Positions 16,964 to 26,969 are shown, counted from the stretch's first letter. The stretch is DNA of 64,000 nt from Caulobacteraceae bacterium (GCA_947475465.1 CANJLK010000004.1:1-64000); one strand, 5' to 3'. Notes: generated by a model not told the origin, from the sequence alone. Program-made: numbers and translations.

Positions 16964-18184
16964 TCAGGCGGCCGCTGTGTCCCGGGCCGGCTGCGCGGCT
17001 TCAAAACTCAGGGCGGCGTCGATGGCGTCATGCAAGGCGGCTGCCCCGATCGGCTTGGCGACGTGGCCGTCCACCCCCGCCGCCTGATAGTCGCTCACGC
17101 CCTCAGCCGTGACAGCGGAGATCAGCGCCAACATCGGCGTCCGCGACCAGCGGGCCACGCCTTCGGCGGCGCGGATCGCCTTGGCCACCGCCAGGCCGGC
17201 GACGGTCGGCGTCGTCACATCCAGCAGGATCAGGTCCCACGCTTCCTGGCGCCAGGCGGCGAGCGCTTCGTCCGCATCTTCGACGGTCACCGCTTCAAGC
17301 CCAAGGTCTGCCAGCAACGTGGTCAGGACCAGACGGCTGATGGCGTCGCCATCCGCCACAAGCACCCGAAGACCCGGCTCGAACGTCGGTTCGCGCGCTG
17401 AGAAGCTGGGCTGCGGAGCCGCCGCTTGCGGCTCGGACGTGCCCGCCTCGGCGACGCGCACCAGGGGCAGGATCGCCGTGAAGCGTGAGCCTTCGCCGGG
17501 GAGGCTCGTCGCCGTGAATGAGCCGCCGAGGCGCTCAACCGCTTCACGGCAGCGCATGAGGCCTCGCGGTCGGAGGCGTGCGCCTTCCGGCGGGCGCCGC
17601 GGCGCCAGCAGGCGCTGGAGTTGCGACCCGCCGATCCCAACGCCGGTGTCGGCGACACTCAGCTTCAACCTATCGTCACACCGCTCCGCGACGATCGACA
17701 CTCCACCCGCCGCCGTGAACCTGAGAGCGTTTGAAACGAGATTAAGCAGGATCTGGCGCACCAACAGCGCCTCGCCCCGATAGCGGCCCTGAGCGGACGG
17801 CGAGACGGCGAGCTCGAGACCGATCCCCCGGGCCTCGGCGTCGGCGATGAAGTCGTCCCGCACGGCGGCGACCAGGCCGTCGAGGTCGAAGGCCGAACCG
17901 CCGCGCGCCAGTTCACCCCCTTCGAGGCCATCGAGGGCCAGCATGGCATTGAGGATCGCCGCCAGGCCCTCGCCCGATCGCTCCGCGGTTTGCTCGCCCG
18001 TCACCGGTTGCGGGGCGGGCCCGGTCATCCCCTCGGTCCGGACCGCAGGCGCCATTGCCGGCGCTTCGTCTGGCTTGCCGCCATAGAGGTGGCCCATGGC
18101 GCGCGCCACCGCCCGCATGGGCGAAAAGCGGTTGCGCCGCGCCTCGGGCGCGGCCGGCTGGTGGTAGAATTCGTCCTTGGACAT
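16964..18184 (-). CDS. Hybrid kinase-like protein: HATPase plus receiver, no phospho-His
   Basis: About 406 residues. After a short Ala/Pro-rich N-terminal part, the segment EGLAAILNAMLALDGLEGGEL near 74-94 looks like only the second DHp helix; the first helix with the H-E-x-x-T/N motif is missing. The HATPase region keeps an N-box (NLVSNALRFT) and DTGVGIGG, but the usual GLGL lid reads RPRGLMRCREA. A C-terminal receiver domain (LRVLVADGDAIS ... LILLDVTTP ... VAKPIG) keeps its phospho-acceptor Asp and Lys. The ATG at 18184 follows GGGGAG; the ATG at 18211 has no ribosome site. It lies 98 bases below kdpE but may not belong to that operon. A phosphate sink or signalling adaptor is possible. 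Confidence 0.8.
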   Translation of the reverse strand: MSKDEFYHQPAAPEARRNRFSPMRAVARAMGHLYGGKPDEAPAMAPAVRTEGMTGPAPQPVTGEQTAERSGEGLAAILNAMLALDGLEGGELARGGSAFDLDGLVAAVRDDFIADAEARGIGLELAVSPSAQGRYRGEALLVRQILLNLVSNALRFTAAGGVSIVAERCDDRLKLSVADTGVGIGGSQLQRLLAPRRPPEGARLRPRGLMRCREAVERLGGSFTATSLPGEGSRFTAILPLVRVAEAGTSEPQAAAPQPSFSAREPTFEPGLRVLVADGDAISRLVLTTLLADLGLEAVTVEDADEALAAWRQEAWDLILLDVTTPTVAGLAVAKAIRAAEGVARWSRTPMLALISAVTAEGVSDYQAAGVDGHVAKPIGAAALHDAIDAALSFEAAQPARDTAAA

Positions 18185-18282
18185 CACGCGGAAACTCCCC
18201 GCGCCAACCATGACCGGGGTTCGCCAAGCTTGGGTTAACGGCGGTGACCTCCGGCCCCGAGGCGCGTTTGCCGGACGGCCCC

Positions 18283-18975
18283 TTACCGAGGTCGCCAGCG
18301 ATAGCCGACCCCGGGCTCGGTCAGGATCAACACCGGCGTGGAGGGATCCGGCTCGATCTTGTGGCGCAACTGGCCCACGAACACCCGCAGGTACTGCACG
18401 TCCTGCTCGTGGGCCTGGCCCCAGACGGCGGTGAGCAGTTGCCGGTGCGTGATCACCTTTCCGCCGCCTTCGACCAGTTGGGCCAGAAGATCGTATTCGC
18501 GCGGCGAGAGCCGGACCGGGACGTTCGCGCGGGTCACCAGGCGCCGGACCAGATCGATGGTAAGGTCGCCCTCCGACACCACGGCCGCGACCCCGGCCTC
18601 CTGCAGCTGCTGGCGCAGGGCCGCCCGGATGCGCGCCAGCAATTCGCCGACGCCGAACGGCTTGGCCACATAGTCATTGGCCCCCAGGTCGAGGGCGTCG
18701 ATCTTCTCGGTTTCGCGGTCGCGGGCCGACAGGATGATAATCGGACCTCGATAGAAGGCGCGCGCCTTCTCCAGCGCCTGCTTGCCGTCCATGTCGGGCA
18801 GGCCAAGGTCCAGCACCACCACGTCAGGCGGCTTGCGGGCGATCTCGCGCAGCCCCTCGGCGGCGGTGTCCGCGCGCGCCGGCTCGTAGCCTGCGGCCTC
18901 CAGGGCCGGGCTCAGAAATCGGTGAATCTGCGGCTCGTCGTCGATCACCAGTATGCGCGGCCGGTGCGCACTCAT
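18283..18975 (-). CDS. kdpE: KdpE, potassium-responsive response regulator
   Basis: 230-residue OmpR/PhoB-type regulator. The receiver domain has the acidic pair DDE near 11-13, the phospho-acceptor Asp in VVVLDLGLPDMDG and Lys in YVAKPFG. A winged-helix DNA-binding domain follows (LSPREYDLLAQLVEGGGKVITHRQLLTAVWG ... YLRVFVGQLRHKIEPDP), a layout and wording characteristic of KdpE. It overlaps the kdpD stop by four bases (ATGA), so the pair is translationally coupled. KdpE phosphorylated by KdpD would activate the kdp promoter under potassium limitation. Confidence 0.97.
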   Translation of the reverse strand: MSAHRPRILVIDDEPQIHRFLSPALEAAGYEPARADTAAEGLREIARKPPDVVVLDLGLPDMDGKQALEKARAFYRGPIIILSARDRETEKIDALDLGANDYVAKPFGVGELLARIRAALRQQLQEAGVAAVVSEGDLTIDLVRRLVTRANVPVRLSPREYDLLAQLVEGGGKVITHRQLLTAVWGQAHEQDVQYLRVFVGQLRHKIEPDPSTPVLILTEPGVGYRWRPR

Positions 18976-21641
18976 GGCCGGGCCTCCGTTGCAGCGGGCT
19001 CCTTGGGCAGGCTGATCAGGATGCGGGTCCCGCGGCCCTCGTGGATTGGGCTCGCCGCGGCGATCCGGCCGCCCATGGCCTCCACGAACCCCTTCGAAAT
19101 TGCGAGGCCCAGACCAGCTCCCTTTCCGCGGTCGCTGGCCTCCTCCATGCGCCGGAAGCGTTCGAAAACCCGCTCCAGCTCACTCGTCGGAATGCCGCGG
19201 CCCTCGTCTTCGATACTGATCACCACATTGCCCCGATCCTCATAGGCGGCGACCTCGATGGTGGTCTGGTCCGGACTATAGGCGATGGCGTTCTCAAGAA
19301 TATTGACCAGGGCCTGTTCCAGCAGGGAGCCATCGGCCATCACCATGGACAGCTGTTCTGGATAGTCCTGGGTCAGGTTGCGGCCCTCCAGCCTGCGGGT
19401 CACCCGATCGATGGCGTCCCGCAGGATGTCGCGGATATCCATCCATTCCCGCCGGGTGGTCAGGGCGCCGCCCTCGAGGCGGGTCATGTCGAGCAGATCA
19501 CCGACATAGCGGTTCAGACGCTCGGCTTCCTCGCGGATCGAAACCAGCAGGTCAGCCCGGACTCTTGCGGTGAGCGACTTGCCGAAGTCGATCAGAGTGG
19601 TGGCCGAGCCGAGGATCGCGGAGAGCGGCGTGCGTAGGTCATGGCTGATGGAATTGAACAGCGCCGAGCGCAGTCGGTCGGACCGGCGCAGCGCCTCCGC
19701 CCCGGCGGCCTCGGCGGCGAACTCGGCCCGCTCCAGCGCGACCGCGCCCTGGTCGAGAAGCGCGCTGACGAACCGCTCGCCGTCCTCGCTGGCGACGGCC
19801 TTGGGCTCCACGCCCACGACTCCGGCTCGCGATCGCACCCCCTGCAAGGGCCGGAAGGTCCAGTCGGCATTGGGCAGAGTTCCGGTTCCGGCGCCGGCCG
19901 CCTCGCCCTTCTCCCAGGCCCAGCGGGCAGCGGCCATGTCGGCGGCCGACAGCGCCTCAAGCGCGGGCGAGGCCGCCGCGATGACTATATCCTCGCCGCT
20001 GGGCGTCATCACCACAGCGCCGCTGCTGGTGGCGGCCGCCAGCTGCTCGGCCAGGGCCGTGGCCGCGTCCTCCGCCCGGGCCGCTGCGGAAAGCCGGCGC
20101 GTGGCGACCAGCACCGCGGCGATGCCCGACGCCCGCCGGGAGACCGCTCGCCCCTGGTCCCGCACCCGGCCGGTCAGCCAGCCGGTTGTCATGGCCACGG
20201 CGAAGAACACCGCGAAGGTGAAAACGTCCGCCGGATGACCGATGGCCAAGGTGAGGCGCGGCTCGAGGAAGAAGAAGTTGTAGACGAAGGCCGCGGTCGC
20301 CGCGGCAGACACCGCCGGCCCGAGGCCGAAGGCGAGACCGGAGACCAGCACGCTCAGCATGAACACCATGGCCAAGTTGGCGCTCTCAACGAAGCGGTCG
20401 GCGGCGTAGGCCAGACCACCGGCCACCGCCACGCTGAACAAGGCGCCCAAGTGGCCCATCCACCGCAAGGGCGGCGAGGTGCGCCGCGTCGGGGGTTGAT
20501 AGGGCGACTGCGCGGCGTCGGTGATGACGTGGAGCGCCGCGCCGCTCGACCCTTCCAGCAAGGCCGCGACCAGGCTGCGCCGAAACCAGGGACGGCGGCG
20601 GCTCTTGCCGACCACGATCTGAGTCAGGTTGTTACGGCGTGCATAGTCGAGCACCGACGCAACCAGGTCGTCGCCGGTCAGGGACACCGGCGAACCGCCC
20701 AGCTGCTCGGCGAGCTTCAGCGCTTCCCGCAGCTTCTGGGCGGACTCCGGCGATGGCGCAGCCACATTGGGCCGCTCGACGTGCGCCACGGTCCAGGGGG
20801 CGTCCATCATCATGTCCGAGAGGCGACGGCCGGCACGCACCAGCGACGCGGCCATGATGTCTGCCCCAACCAGGACAAGTATCCGCTCGCCCGCCGCCCA
20901 GGGGCCTTCAACCCCGGCCCGCTTCATGGCGTCGATCAACTGGTCGTCGACCGTCTGCGCCGCGCGGCGCAAGGCGAGTTCACGCAGGGCGGTGAGGTTC
21001 TCGGTCTTGAAGAATCGCTCCGCGGCGAAGCGGGCGGTCTCGCCCAGATAGACCTTGCCCTCGGCCATCCGCTCGCGCAGTTCGGCCGGGGTGATGTCGA
21101 TGAGCTCGATCTCGTCGGCGCGCGAGAGCGCGCTGTCCGGCACAGTTTCGCGCTGCCGAACGCCGGTGATCTTCCAGACCACGTCCAACAGGCTCTCGAG
21201 GTGCTGGACATTGAGGGTCGTCCAGACGTCCAGCCCGGCGGCCAGCAGTTCCTCGACGTCCTGCCAGCGCTTGGGGTGGCGCGATCCGGGCGCGTTGGAG
21301 TGGGCGTATTCATCGACCAGCAGCAGGCCCGGCTTGCGCGCCAGGGCCGCGTCGATATCGAACTCCAGCAGGGTCCGGTCGCGATAGGCGATCGGCCGCC
21401 GGGGCATGACCTCCAGCCCGCGCAGCAGGCTCTGGGTTTCCTTGCGTCCATGGGTTTCGACCACGCCCACCACGACGTCATCGCCGTCGGCCTTACGTCG
21501 GCGGGCGGCGCGCAGCATCTCGTAGGTCTTGCCGACTCCTGGCGACATACCCAGGAAGACCTTGAGCCGGCCCCGCCCCGGGCGGGCGGTCGCCGCCAGC
21601 AGGGCGTCTGGGTCAGGCCGGCGCGGCTCGTCCTTGGTCAT
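18972..21641 (-). CDS. kdpD: KdpD, potassium-sensing histidine kinase
   Basis: 889-residue sensor kinase with the full KdpD layout. The N-terminal KdpD domain has Walker A GMSPGVGKTYEML near 32-44, followed by a UspA-like domain (ILVLVGADIMAASLVRAGRRL), four transmembrane helices around 395-500, a GAF-like region, a HisKA domain (NSISHDLRTPLSAILGS) and a HATPase (NILENAIAYSPD, EDEGRGIPTSELERVF). It lies between kdpC and kdpE with four-base ATGA overlaps on both sides. It controls KdpE phosphorylation in response to potassium and envelope or ionic stress. All domains look intact. Confidence 0.97.
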   Translation of the reverse strand: MTKDEPRRPDPDALLAATARPGRGRLKVFLGMSPGVGKTYEMLRAARRRKADGDDVVVGVVETHGRKETQSLLRGLEVMPRRPIAYRDRTLLEFDIDAALARKPGLLLVDEYAHSNAPGSRHPKRWQDVEELLAAGLDVWTTLNVQHLESLLDVVWKITGVRQRETVPDSALSRADEIELIDITPAELRERMAEGKVYLGETARFAAERFFKTENLTALRELALRRAAQTVDDQLIDAMKRAGVEGPWAAGERILVLVGADIMAASLVRAGRRLSDMMMDAPWTVAHVERPNVAAPSPESAQKLREALKLAEQLGGSPVSLTGDDLVASVLDYARRNNLTQIVVGKSRRRPWFRRSLVAALLEGSSGAALHVITDAAQSPYQPPTRRTSPPLRWMGHLGALFSVAVAGGLAYAADRFVESANLAMVFMLSVLVSGLAFGLGPAVSAAATAAFVYNFFFLEPRLTLAIGHPADVFTFAVFFAVAMTTGWLTGRVRDQGRAVSRRASGIAAVLVATRRLSAAARAEDAATALAEQLAAATSSGAVVMTPSGEDIVIAAASPALEALSAADMAAARWAWEKGEAAGAGTGTLPNADWTFRPLQGVRSRAGVVGVEPKAVASEDGERFVSALLDQGAVALERAEFAAEAAGAEALRRSDRLRSALFNSISHDLRTPLSAILGSATTLIDFGKSLTARVRADLLVSIREEAERLNRYVGDLLDMTRLEGGALTTRREWMDIRDILRDAIDRVTRRLEGRNLTQDYPEQLSMVMADGSLLEQALVNILENAIAYSPDQTTIEVAAYEDRGNVVISIEDEGRGIPTSELERVFERFRRMEEASDRGKGAGLGLAISKGFVEAMGGRIAAASPIHEGRGTRILISLPKEPAATEARP

Positions 21642-22228
21642 CGGCTCTCAGGGTGCGCCCCCGCCGATGCGGCGTCGAGGGCGAGATTCGCCTTCAACAC
21701 ATTGAGCCGGGGCTGGCCGAACACGCCAAGCCCGGGTCCGGCGGTGTTGGCGACGATGACCCGTTCGACTGCGTCTACGGCAAGGCCGCGCGCCTGGGCC
21801 ACCCGGGCCGCCTGGCGGCGGGCGTTGGCGGGCGAGATATCCGGATCCAGGCCAGAACCGGACGTGGTCAGCGCGTCGGCCGGGATCGCGGCTCTGCCTT
21901 CGCGGGCCAGGCCGGCCGCATCCTTGGCGACCCGCGCGGTGAGGTCGGGATTGAGAGGGCCAAGGTTGGAGCCTGACGAGGCGGAGGCGTCGTAGCCGTC
22001 CGAACCCGCCGCCGAGGGTCTGGGATGGAAGTACTTCGCCTGGGCGAAATTCTGGCCCAGCAAGGCCGAGCCGATCACCTGGCCCTTGGCGTCGCGAATC
22101 AGGCTGCCGCCGGCCTGGACCGGGAAGGCCAGCCGGCCGATGCCGGTGACAACGAGCGGATAGCCGACGCCGAGCAGCAGGGTGAAAAACAGGGTGGCGA
22201 CGATCGCCGGACGGATCTGGGAAAGCAT
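21638..22228 (-). CDS. kdpC: KdpC, potassium-transporting ATPase subunit C
   Basis: About 196 residues with one N-terminal transmembrane helix (AIVATLFFTLLLGVGYPLVVTGI) and a periplasmic domain. It has the KdpC-typical segments GSALLGQNFAQAKYFHPRPSAAGSDGYD and TSGSGLDPDISPANARRQAARVAQARG. The ATG at 22228 follows GAGGA and is preferred; a GTG at 22240 overlapping the kdpB stop would add four residues. The stop overlaps the kdpD start. KdpC is required for assembly of the KdpFABC complex at the inner membrane. Confidence 0.97.
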   Translation of the reverse strand: MLSQIRPAIVATLFFTLLLGVGYPLVVTGIGRLAFPVQAGGSLIRDAKGQVIGSALLGQNFAQAKYFHPRPSAAGSDGYDASASSGSNLGPLNPDLTARVAKDAAGLAREGRAAIPADALTTSGSGLDPDISPANARRQAARVAQARGLAVDAVERVIVANTAGPGLGVFGQPRLNVLKANLALDAASAGAHPESR

Positions 22229-22236
22229 GACAGTCC

Positions 22237-24303
22237 TCACGCGAGGCCGAGGGCGGAGACGCCCAGGTCAATAAGCTTGATGCCGATGAACGGCGCGACG
22301 ATGCCGCCCAGGCCAAAGACCAGCAGGTTTCGCTGCAGCAGAGGTCCGGCCCCGATGGCCCGGTACTTCACGCCACGCAGCGCCAGCGGGATTAGAGCGA
22401 TGATAACCAGGGCGTTGAAGATCACCGCCGACAGGATCGCGCTTTCGGGACTGGCCAGTCCCATGACGTTAAGCGCGCCCAGCGCCGGCAGCGCGGTGAC
22501 GAACAGCGCCGGGATGATCGCGAAATACTTCGCCACATCGTTGGCGATGGAGAAGGTCGTCAGCGCGCCGCGGGTGATCAGCATCTGCTTGCCGACCTCG
22601 ACGATCTCGATGACCTTGGTCGGGTCGGAGTCCAGGTCGACCATGTTGCCGGCCTCGCGCGCCGCTTGGGCGCCAGTCTGCATGGCCACGCCGACATCCG
22701 ATTGGGCCAGCGCCGGCGCGTCGTTGGCGCCGTCGCCGCACATGGCCACAAGCCGGCCCTTGCCCTGCTCCTCGCGGATCAGCCTAAGCTTGTCCTCTGG
22801 CGTCGCCTCGGCCAGGAAGTCGTCGACCCCGGCCTCCGAGGCGATGGCCGCGGCTGTGACCGGATTGTCGCCGGTGATCATCACCGTGCGCAGGCCCATC
22901 CGGCGCAGATCGGCGAAGCGTTCCTTCACATTGGGCTTCACCACGTCTTTCAGGTGAATGACGCCAAACAGCACACCGTTTTCGGAGACCGCCAGCGGTG
23001 TGCCCCCGGAGCGCGCGATGCGATCCACCGCGGCGGTGAATTCAGCCGGAATCTGATGCGGCTGGAGGCCGGAATCCTTCAGCACCGCGTCGACGGCGCC
23101 TTTGCGCCAGACATCGCCGCCAGCCTCCAGGCCGGACTGGCGGGTCATGGCGCTGAACGGAATGACCACCGCCCCCTTTGGCGCCTCCAGCACCCGCCCC
23201 TGGTTGCGCGCCAGCTCGACGATCGAGCGGCCCTCGGGCGTCTCATCGCCCAGGGAGGCCAGCAGGGTCGCACGAAGGGCCATGTCCAGCCTGACGCCGG
23301 GGGCCGGGATCACCTCGGTCGCCATGCGGTTGCCGAAGGTGATGGTGCCGGTCTTGTCGAGCAACAGGGTGTCCACGTCGCCCGCCGCCTCCACCGCGCG
23401 CCCCGAGGTGGCGAGCACATTGACCTTCAGCAGGCGGTCCATGCCGGCGATGCCGACAGCGGACAAAAGGCCACCAATGGTCGTCGGGATCAGGCAGATG
23501 AACAGGGCGCCCAGGACCATGGGGTCCAGCTTGACGCCGGAATAGGCCCCCAGGCCCAGCAGGGTGACCACCGCGATCAGAAAGATCAGGGTGAGGCCCG
23601 CCAGCAGGACGGCGAGTGCGATCTCGTTCGGCGTCTTTCGGCGGTCGGCGCCCTCGACCATGGCGATCATCCGGTCGAGGAAGGTGGCGCCCGCCTCGGA
23701 GGTGATCCGAACCTTGATCCAGTCGGAGACTACGGTGGTGCCGCCGGTCACGGCGGACCGGTCGCCGCCGCTCTCACGGATCACCGGGGCGCTCTCGCCG
23801 GTGATGGCGGCCTCGTTGACCGAGGCGACGCCCTCGATGATCTCGCCGTCCGCGGGCACGATATCGCCAGCCTCGACCAGAACGATCTCGCCGACCCCCA
23901 GCTTGTGGGCGGGCGTCGGGATGATGGTCCCCCGCTCATCGATGATCAGCTTGGCCTTGGTGGTGACGCGCGTCGCGCGCAGGCTGTCGGCCGCAGCCTT
24001 TCCCCGGCCCTCGGCGACGCTTTCGGCGAAGTTGGCGAAGAGTACGGTCGCCCAAAGCCAAAGCGCGATCTGCAAGGCGAAACCCCAGGCGCCGTGGTCC
24101 CTGATCGCCAGCGCCGTCGAGACGCTGGCCAGGATGGCGACGATCTCGGTGGCGAAGATCACGGGATTGCCGGTCAGCTTTCGCGGGTCGAGCTTGACGA
24201 AGGCGTCCCGAACGGCGCGTCCGAGAATGGCGCCTGAGAAACTCTCGGCCAGCATTGAGGCCTTGCGGCGATGGTCGCCCATGGGGGCGGAAGCGAGGGT
24301 CAT
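22237..24303 (-). CDS. kdpB: KdpB, catalytic P-type ATPase subunit
   Basis: 688-residue P-type ATPase that powers potassium uptake by KdpA. The phosphorylated Asp is D316 in LLLDKTGT, and the actuator loop TGES lies at 168-171. Its Ser is the one known in E. coli KdpB to be phosphorylated for inhibition. The hinge motif MITGDNP, the [12 protein letters not shown] motif and the KdpB-specific intramembrane IPTTIGGLL are all present. The ATG follows GGGGAAA. It lies 21 bases after kdpA and just before kdpC in a compact operon. No unusual residue noticed. Confidence 0.98.
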   Translation of the reverse strand: MTLASAPMGDHRRKASMLAESFSGAILGRAVRDAFVKLDPRKLTGNPVIFATEIVAILASVSTALAIRDHGAWGFALQIALWLWATVLFANFAESVAEGRGKAAADSLRATRVTTKAKLIIDERGTIIPTPAHKLGVGEIVLVEAGDIVPADGEIIEGVASVNEAAITGESAPVIRESGGDRSAVTGGTTVVSDWIKVRITSEAGATFLDRMIAMVEGADRRKTPNEIALAVLLAGLTLIFLIAVVTLLGLGAYSGVKLDPMVLGALFICLIPTTIGGLLSAVGIAGMDRLLKVNVLATSGRAVEAAGDVDTLLLDKTGTITFGNRMATEVIPAPGVRLDMALRATLLASLGDETPEGRSIVELARNQGRVLEAPKGAVVIPFSAMTRQSGLEAGGDVWRKGAVDAVLKDSGLQPHQIPAEFTAAVDRIARSGGTPLAVSENGVLFGVIHLKDVVKPNVKERFADLRRMGLRTVMITGDNPVTAAAIASEAGVDDFLAEATPEDKLRLIREEQGKGRLVAMCGDGANDAPALAQSDVGVAMQTGAQAAREAGNMVDLDSDPTKVIEIVEVGKQMLITRGALTTFSIANDVAKYFAIIPALFVTALPALGALNVMGLASPESAILSAVIFNALVIIALIPLALRGVKYRAIGAGPLLQRNLLVFGLGGIVAPFIGIKLIDLGVSALGLA

Positions 24304-24324
24304 TCTGGATTTCCCCAGGAGGGT

Positions 24325-26034
24325 TCAAAGCGCCGCGACCGCGTGGAGCACCTGGAAGTGCTCGACGATCGGGCCAAGGGCGAGGGCGGGGAAGAACTGC
24401 AAGCCGCCCATGATCAGGATCACGCCGATCAGCAGGCCTACGAACAGCGGACCGTCTGTCGGAAAGGTGCCGGTGGTCGCGCCGAGTTTCGGCTTGGCGG
24501 CCAGCGAGCCGGCGATGGCCAGGACCGGAACCGCATAGGCGAACCGGCCAAGCAGCATCGCGACGCCGAGGGTGGCGTTGTACCAGGGCGTATTGGCCGT
24601 CAGTCCGGCGAAGGCCGACCCGTTGTTCCCCGTCGCCGACGAGTAGGCGTAGAGAATCTCCGACAGGCCATGAGGCCCGTGGTTCAGCAGGCCGCCCAGC
24701 GCCACCGGCAGGACGAGGGCCGCGGCGGTGAAGCCCAGGATCGACAGCGGCAGGATCAGTACGGCCAGCATGGCGTATTTGATCTCGCGGGCCTCGACCT
24801 TCTTGCCGAGATATTCAGGCGTGCGCCCGACCATCAGTCCGGCCACGAAGACAGCGATCAGGGCCATCACCACCATGCCGTAGAGGCCTGAGCCGACCCC
24901 GCCCGGGATGATCTCGCCCAGCTGGATCAGGAACAGGGCCACCCCACCGCCCAGCGGCATGAAACTGTCGTGCATCCCGTTGACCCCGCCGTCCGAAGCG
25001 CCGGTGGTCGCCGCCGCCCAGATGGCGGTGGAGGGCGCGCCGAAGCGGACCTCCTTGCCCTCCATGTTGACGGACGCCTCCGCGTGCGCGGCGGCCAGGG
25101 CGGGCGCCGGCTGGGTCTCGGCCGCATAGATCGCGCTCGCGCCGCCAGCCAGGAGGATGGTCATCACGGCCACTAGGGCGCGGGCCTCCTTGCGCGCCAG
25201 CACCATGCGCCCGAAGGCCACGACGCAGCCGAAGGAGAGCGCATTCATCGAGACGATCTCGACCAGGTTGGTGATGGCGTTGGGATTCTCGAAGGGGTGC
25301 GCGGAGTTCGCGTTGAAGACGCCACCGCCGTTGGTGCCGAACTGCTTGATCGCCTCCTGACTGGCGGCGGGATAGAGGGCGATGATCTGTTTGCCGCCCT
25401 CGAGCGTGTGCGCCGTGACATTCGCCAGCAGGGACTGAGGTTCCCCGAGGCCCACATAGGCGACGGCAATGACCAGGGAGATCGGCAGCAGGACGTAGAG
25501 GCTGATCCGCGTGAGATCGACCCAGAAGTCGCCCAGGTTGTCGCTGCGGTTCGCGGCGAAGGCACGTCCAACGGCCGCGGCCAGGGCGATGCCGGCAGCC
25601 GCCGACAGGAAGTTGTGCGACGTCAGCCCCGCCATCTGGGAGAAGGTCGAGACGGTGGCCTCCGGCGCATAGGACTGCCAGTTGGTGTTGGAGACGAAGC
25701 TGATGGCGGTATTGAACGACAGGTCCGGCGAGAGGCCGGCAAAGCCCTGCGGATTGAGTGGCAGGAGGTTCTGGAACCGCAGGATCAGATAGAGAACCAC
25801 GAAGCTCGCGATCGAGAACGCCAGGAAGCTCATGGCGTAGGCGAACCAGCCCTGTCCCTTGTCGGGTTTCACGCCGCAGGCGGCGTAAACGAGGCGCTCG
25901 ACGGGCCTCAGCACAGGATCGAGCCAGGTTCCCTCCCCGGCCCAGACCCGGCCGAGATAGATGCCCAGCGGCCAGCCCAAGGCGAGCGTCAAGGCGATGG
26001 TCAGGGCGATTTCCGCCCAGCCCTGAGCGTTCAT
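24325..26034 (-). CDS. kdpA: KdpA, potassium channel-like subunit
   Basis: 569-residue polytopic inner-membrane protein with about ten helices, related to Trk/Ktr channels. Selectivity-filter-like Gly-rich segments are visible, for example [15 protein letters not shown] near 113-127, [20 protein letters not shown] near 232-250 and [15 protein letters not shown] near 466-480. The ATG overlaps the kdpF stop by ATGA. It forms KdpFABC with KdpB and KdpC and takes up K+ at low external concentration. Length is normal for the family. Confidence 0.98.
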   Translation of the reverse strand: MNAQGWAEIALTIALTLALGWPLGIYLGRVWAGEGTWLDPVLRPVERLVYAACGVKPDKGQGWFAYAMSFLAFSIASFVVLYLILRFQNLLPLNPQGFAGLSPDLSFNTAISFVSNTNWQSYAPEATVSTFSQMAGLTSHNFLSAAAGIALAAAVGRAFAANRSDNLGDFWVDLTRISLYVLLPISLVIAVAYVGLGEPQSLLANVTAHTLEGGKQIIALYPAASQEAIKQFGTNGGGVFNANSAHPFENPNAITNLVEIVSMNALSFGCVVAFGRMVLARKEARALVAVMTILLAGGASAIYAAETQPAPALAAAHAEASVNMEGKEVRFGAPSTAIWAAATTGASDGGVNGMHDSFMPLGGGVALFLIQLGEIIPGGVGSGLYGMVVMALIAVFVAGLMVGRTPEYLGKKVEAREIKYAMLAVLILPLSILGFTAAALVLPVALGGLLNHGPHGLSEILYAYSSATGNNGSAFAGLTANTPWYNATLGVAMLLGRFAYAVPVLAIAGSLAAKPKLGATTGTFPTDGPLFVGLLIGVILIMGGLQFFPALALGPIVEHFQVLHAVAAL

Positions 26035-26120
26035 CAGAACTTCTCCGGGCGCAGCAGGGCCACGATCATGTAACCGCCGATGACGAGCGCGCCAGCGCCC
26101 CAGACCAGGTTCGCCAGCAT
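26034..26120 (-). CDS. kdpF: KdpF, small membrane subunit
   Basis: A 28-residue single-helix peptide starting [13 protein letters not shown] and ending [12 protein letters not shown]. The ending is the recognised KdpF signature (Y-x-x-x-A-L-L-x-P-E-x-F). Its stop overlaps the kdpA ATG (ATGA), and its own ATG overlaps the stop of another small ORF upstream in the same manner. GAGG lies before its start. KdpF stabilises the KdpABC complex in the membrane. It is often missed by gene callers because of its size. Confidence 0.9.
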   Translation of the reverse strand: MLANLVWGAGALVIGGYMIVALLRPEKF

Positions 26121-26203
26121 CAGATACGCCTCAGGGCGGTGGCGTAGCCGGCGAACAGCGCAAAGACGCCGATTCCGAGCGCCAGATAGAGCAGGTCAAG
26201 CAT
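26120..26203 (-). CDS. 27-residue membrane micro-ORF upstream of kdpF
   Basis: Begins [20 protein letters not shown] and ends with the basic tail TALRRI, giving one hydrophobic helix. It has a strong ribosome site (GGAGGATGGG before ATG) and its TGA overlaps the kdpF ATG, so its translation should be coupled to kdpF. It is probably the first translated gene of the kdp operon. It could be an extra KdpF-like subunit, or a leader peptide whose translation controls kdpFABC. I do not recognise a named family with certainty. Confidence 0.7.
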   Translation of the reverse strand: MLDLLYLALGIGVFALFAGYATALRRI

Positions 26204-26319
26204 CCCATCCTCCGAGCGGCCCGCGCGTGACGCGGGAGCCGAGCGAAAGGGATCGCATCAAGGGCCATTAGGGTTCGAGACGGCCTTCAGGCCTCCCACA
26301 TAAGGGATTCGTAAAGGCG
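26204..26319 (-). promoter_or_regulatory. kdp operon upstream region
   Basis: Non-coding stretch between the TetR gene terminator and the first kdp ORF; by position it must hold the kdp promoter and the KdpE site. The part at 26300-26315 is the only AT-rich patch. I cannot assign -35/-10 boxes or a KdpE box with confidence. Confidence 0.45.
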
Positions 26320-26341
26320 GCCCGCCGCCCCCCGGGCGGGC
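26320..26341 (-). terminator. GC hairpin after TetR gene
   Basis: Inverted repeat GCCCGCC (26320-26326) / GGCGGGC (26335-26341), five bases after the TetR stop codon on the minus strand. It is followed within six bases by TTT. A plausible terminator insulating the kdp operon from read-through. Confidence 0.5.
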
Positions 26342-26345
26342 AGAC

Positions 26346-26969
26346 CTATGTGAGATCCATCGCCGCCAGGATGCCAACGCCCTGCGGCGTGGAGTGGCCG
26401 CGCAGGATGGTCTGCACCAGCTGGCCGGCGGCCTCCCTGGGCGGCGCGAGGCTCCACTGGTGGACAGAGCGCACCAGGATCAGGATGGCGCGGGACGCGA
26501 GTTCAGCGTCGAGCTCGGGGCGGATCACGCCCTCCGCCTGGCCCTGGGCGATCACCTCGGCGAACAGGTCGGGAAAGGTGCGGTTGCCGAACAGTTGCTT
26601 TCTCGCCGCGGGATCCAGCCGGCGGACCTCGTTGAGATAGACCGCCATCCGCGGCCCGTCCTCGGCGAAATCCTCCAGATGGCCCCGGACCATCGCCGCC
26701 AACCGCTCGATGGCGCCGCCGCCGTCCCGCGCCCACTGGCTGAACAGCATGAACTCCTTCAGATAGACCTCGCGCACGAGATGATCGCGGAGCGCCGCCT
26801 TGGTCTGAATATAGTTGAAAAGGCTGCCTTTCTTGATCCCGACTCGATCGGCGATCTCCTGCAGGCTGGCCGCGTCGTAGCTCTTTTCACTGAAGACCTC
26901 GGCGGCCACATCGAGCACTTGCTGCCAGCGCTCGGCCCTGGGTTTCCGAAAGGTGGTCGGGTGCTGCAT
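26346..26969 (-). CDS. TetR/AcrR-family transcriptional regulator
   Basis: 207-residue one-domain TetR repressor. The N-terminal HTH spans about 14-62 (RWQQVLDVAAEVFSEKSYDAASLQEIADRVGIKKGSLFNYIQTKAALRDHL), followed by a helical ligand-binding domain. The ATG at 26969 opens the gene. About 110 bases upstream lies TTCCGATATCAGAA, a palindromic operator candidate that recurs upstream of TBDR4. The repressor could act on itself and on that distant receptor gene. Its neighbours are the kdp operon downstream and the VOC gene upstream, on the same strand. Ligand unknown, perhaps a CoA ester. Confidence 0.93.
   Translation of the reverse strand: MQHPTTFRKPRAERWQQVLDVAAEVFSEKSYDAASLQEIADRVGIKKGSLFNYIQTKAALRDHLVREVYLKEFMLFSQWARDGGGAIERLAAMVRGHLEDFAEDGPRMAVYLNEVRRLDPAARKQLFGNRTFPDLFAEVIAQGQAEGVIRPELDAELASRAILILVRSVHQWSLAPPREAAGQLVQTILRGHSTPQGVGILAAMDLT

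Noticed and set aside
18224-18233. Palindrome CCAAGCTTGG between kdpE and the hybrid kinase
   Set aside because: A ten-base self-complementary word around a HindIII site is expected by chance at this scale; no flanking symmetry.
19641-21995. 784-codon plus-strand frame across kdpD and kdpC
   Set aside because: Antisense to well-recognised kdp genes; its repetitive His/Gly/Arg-rich translation is not protein-like.
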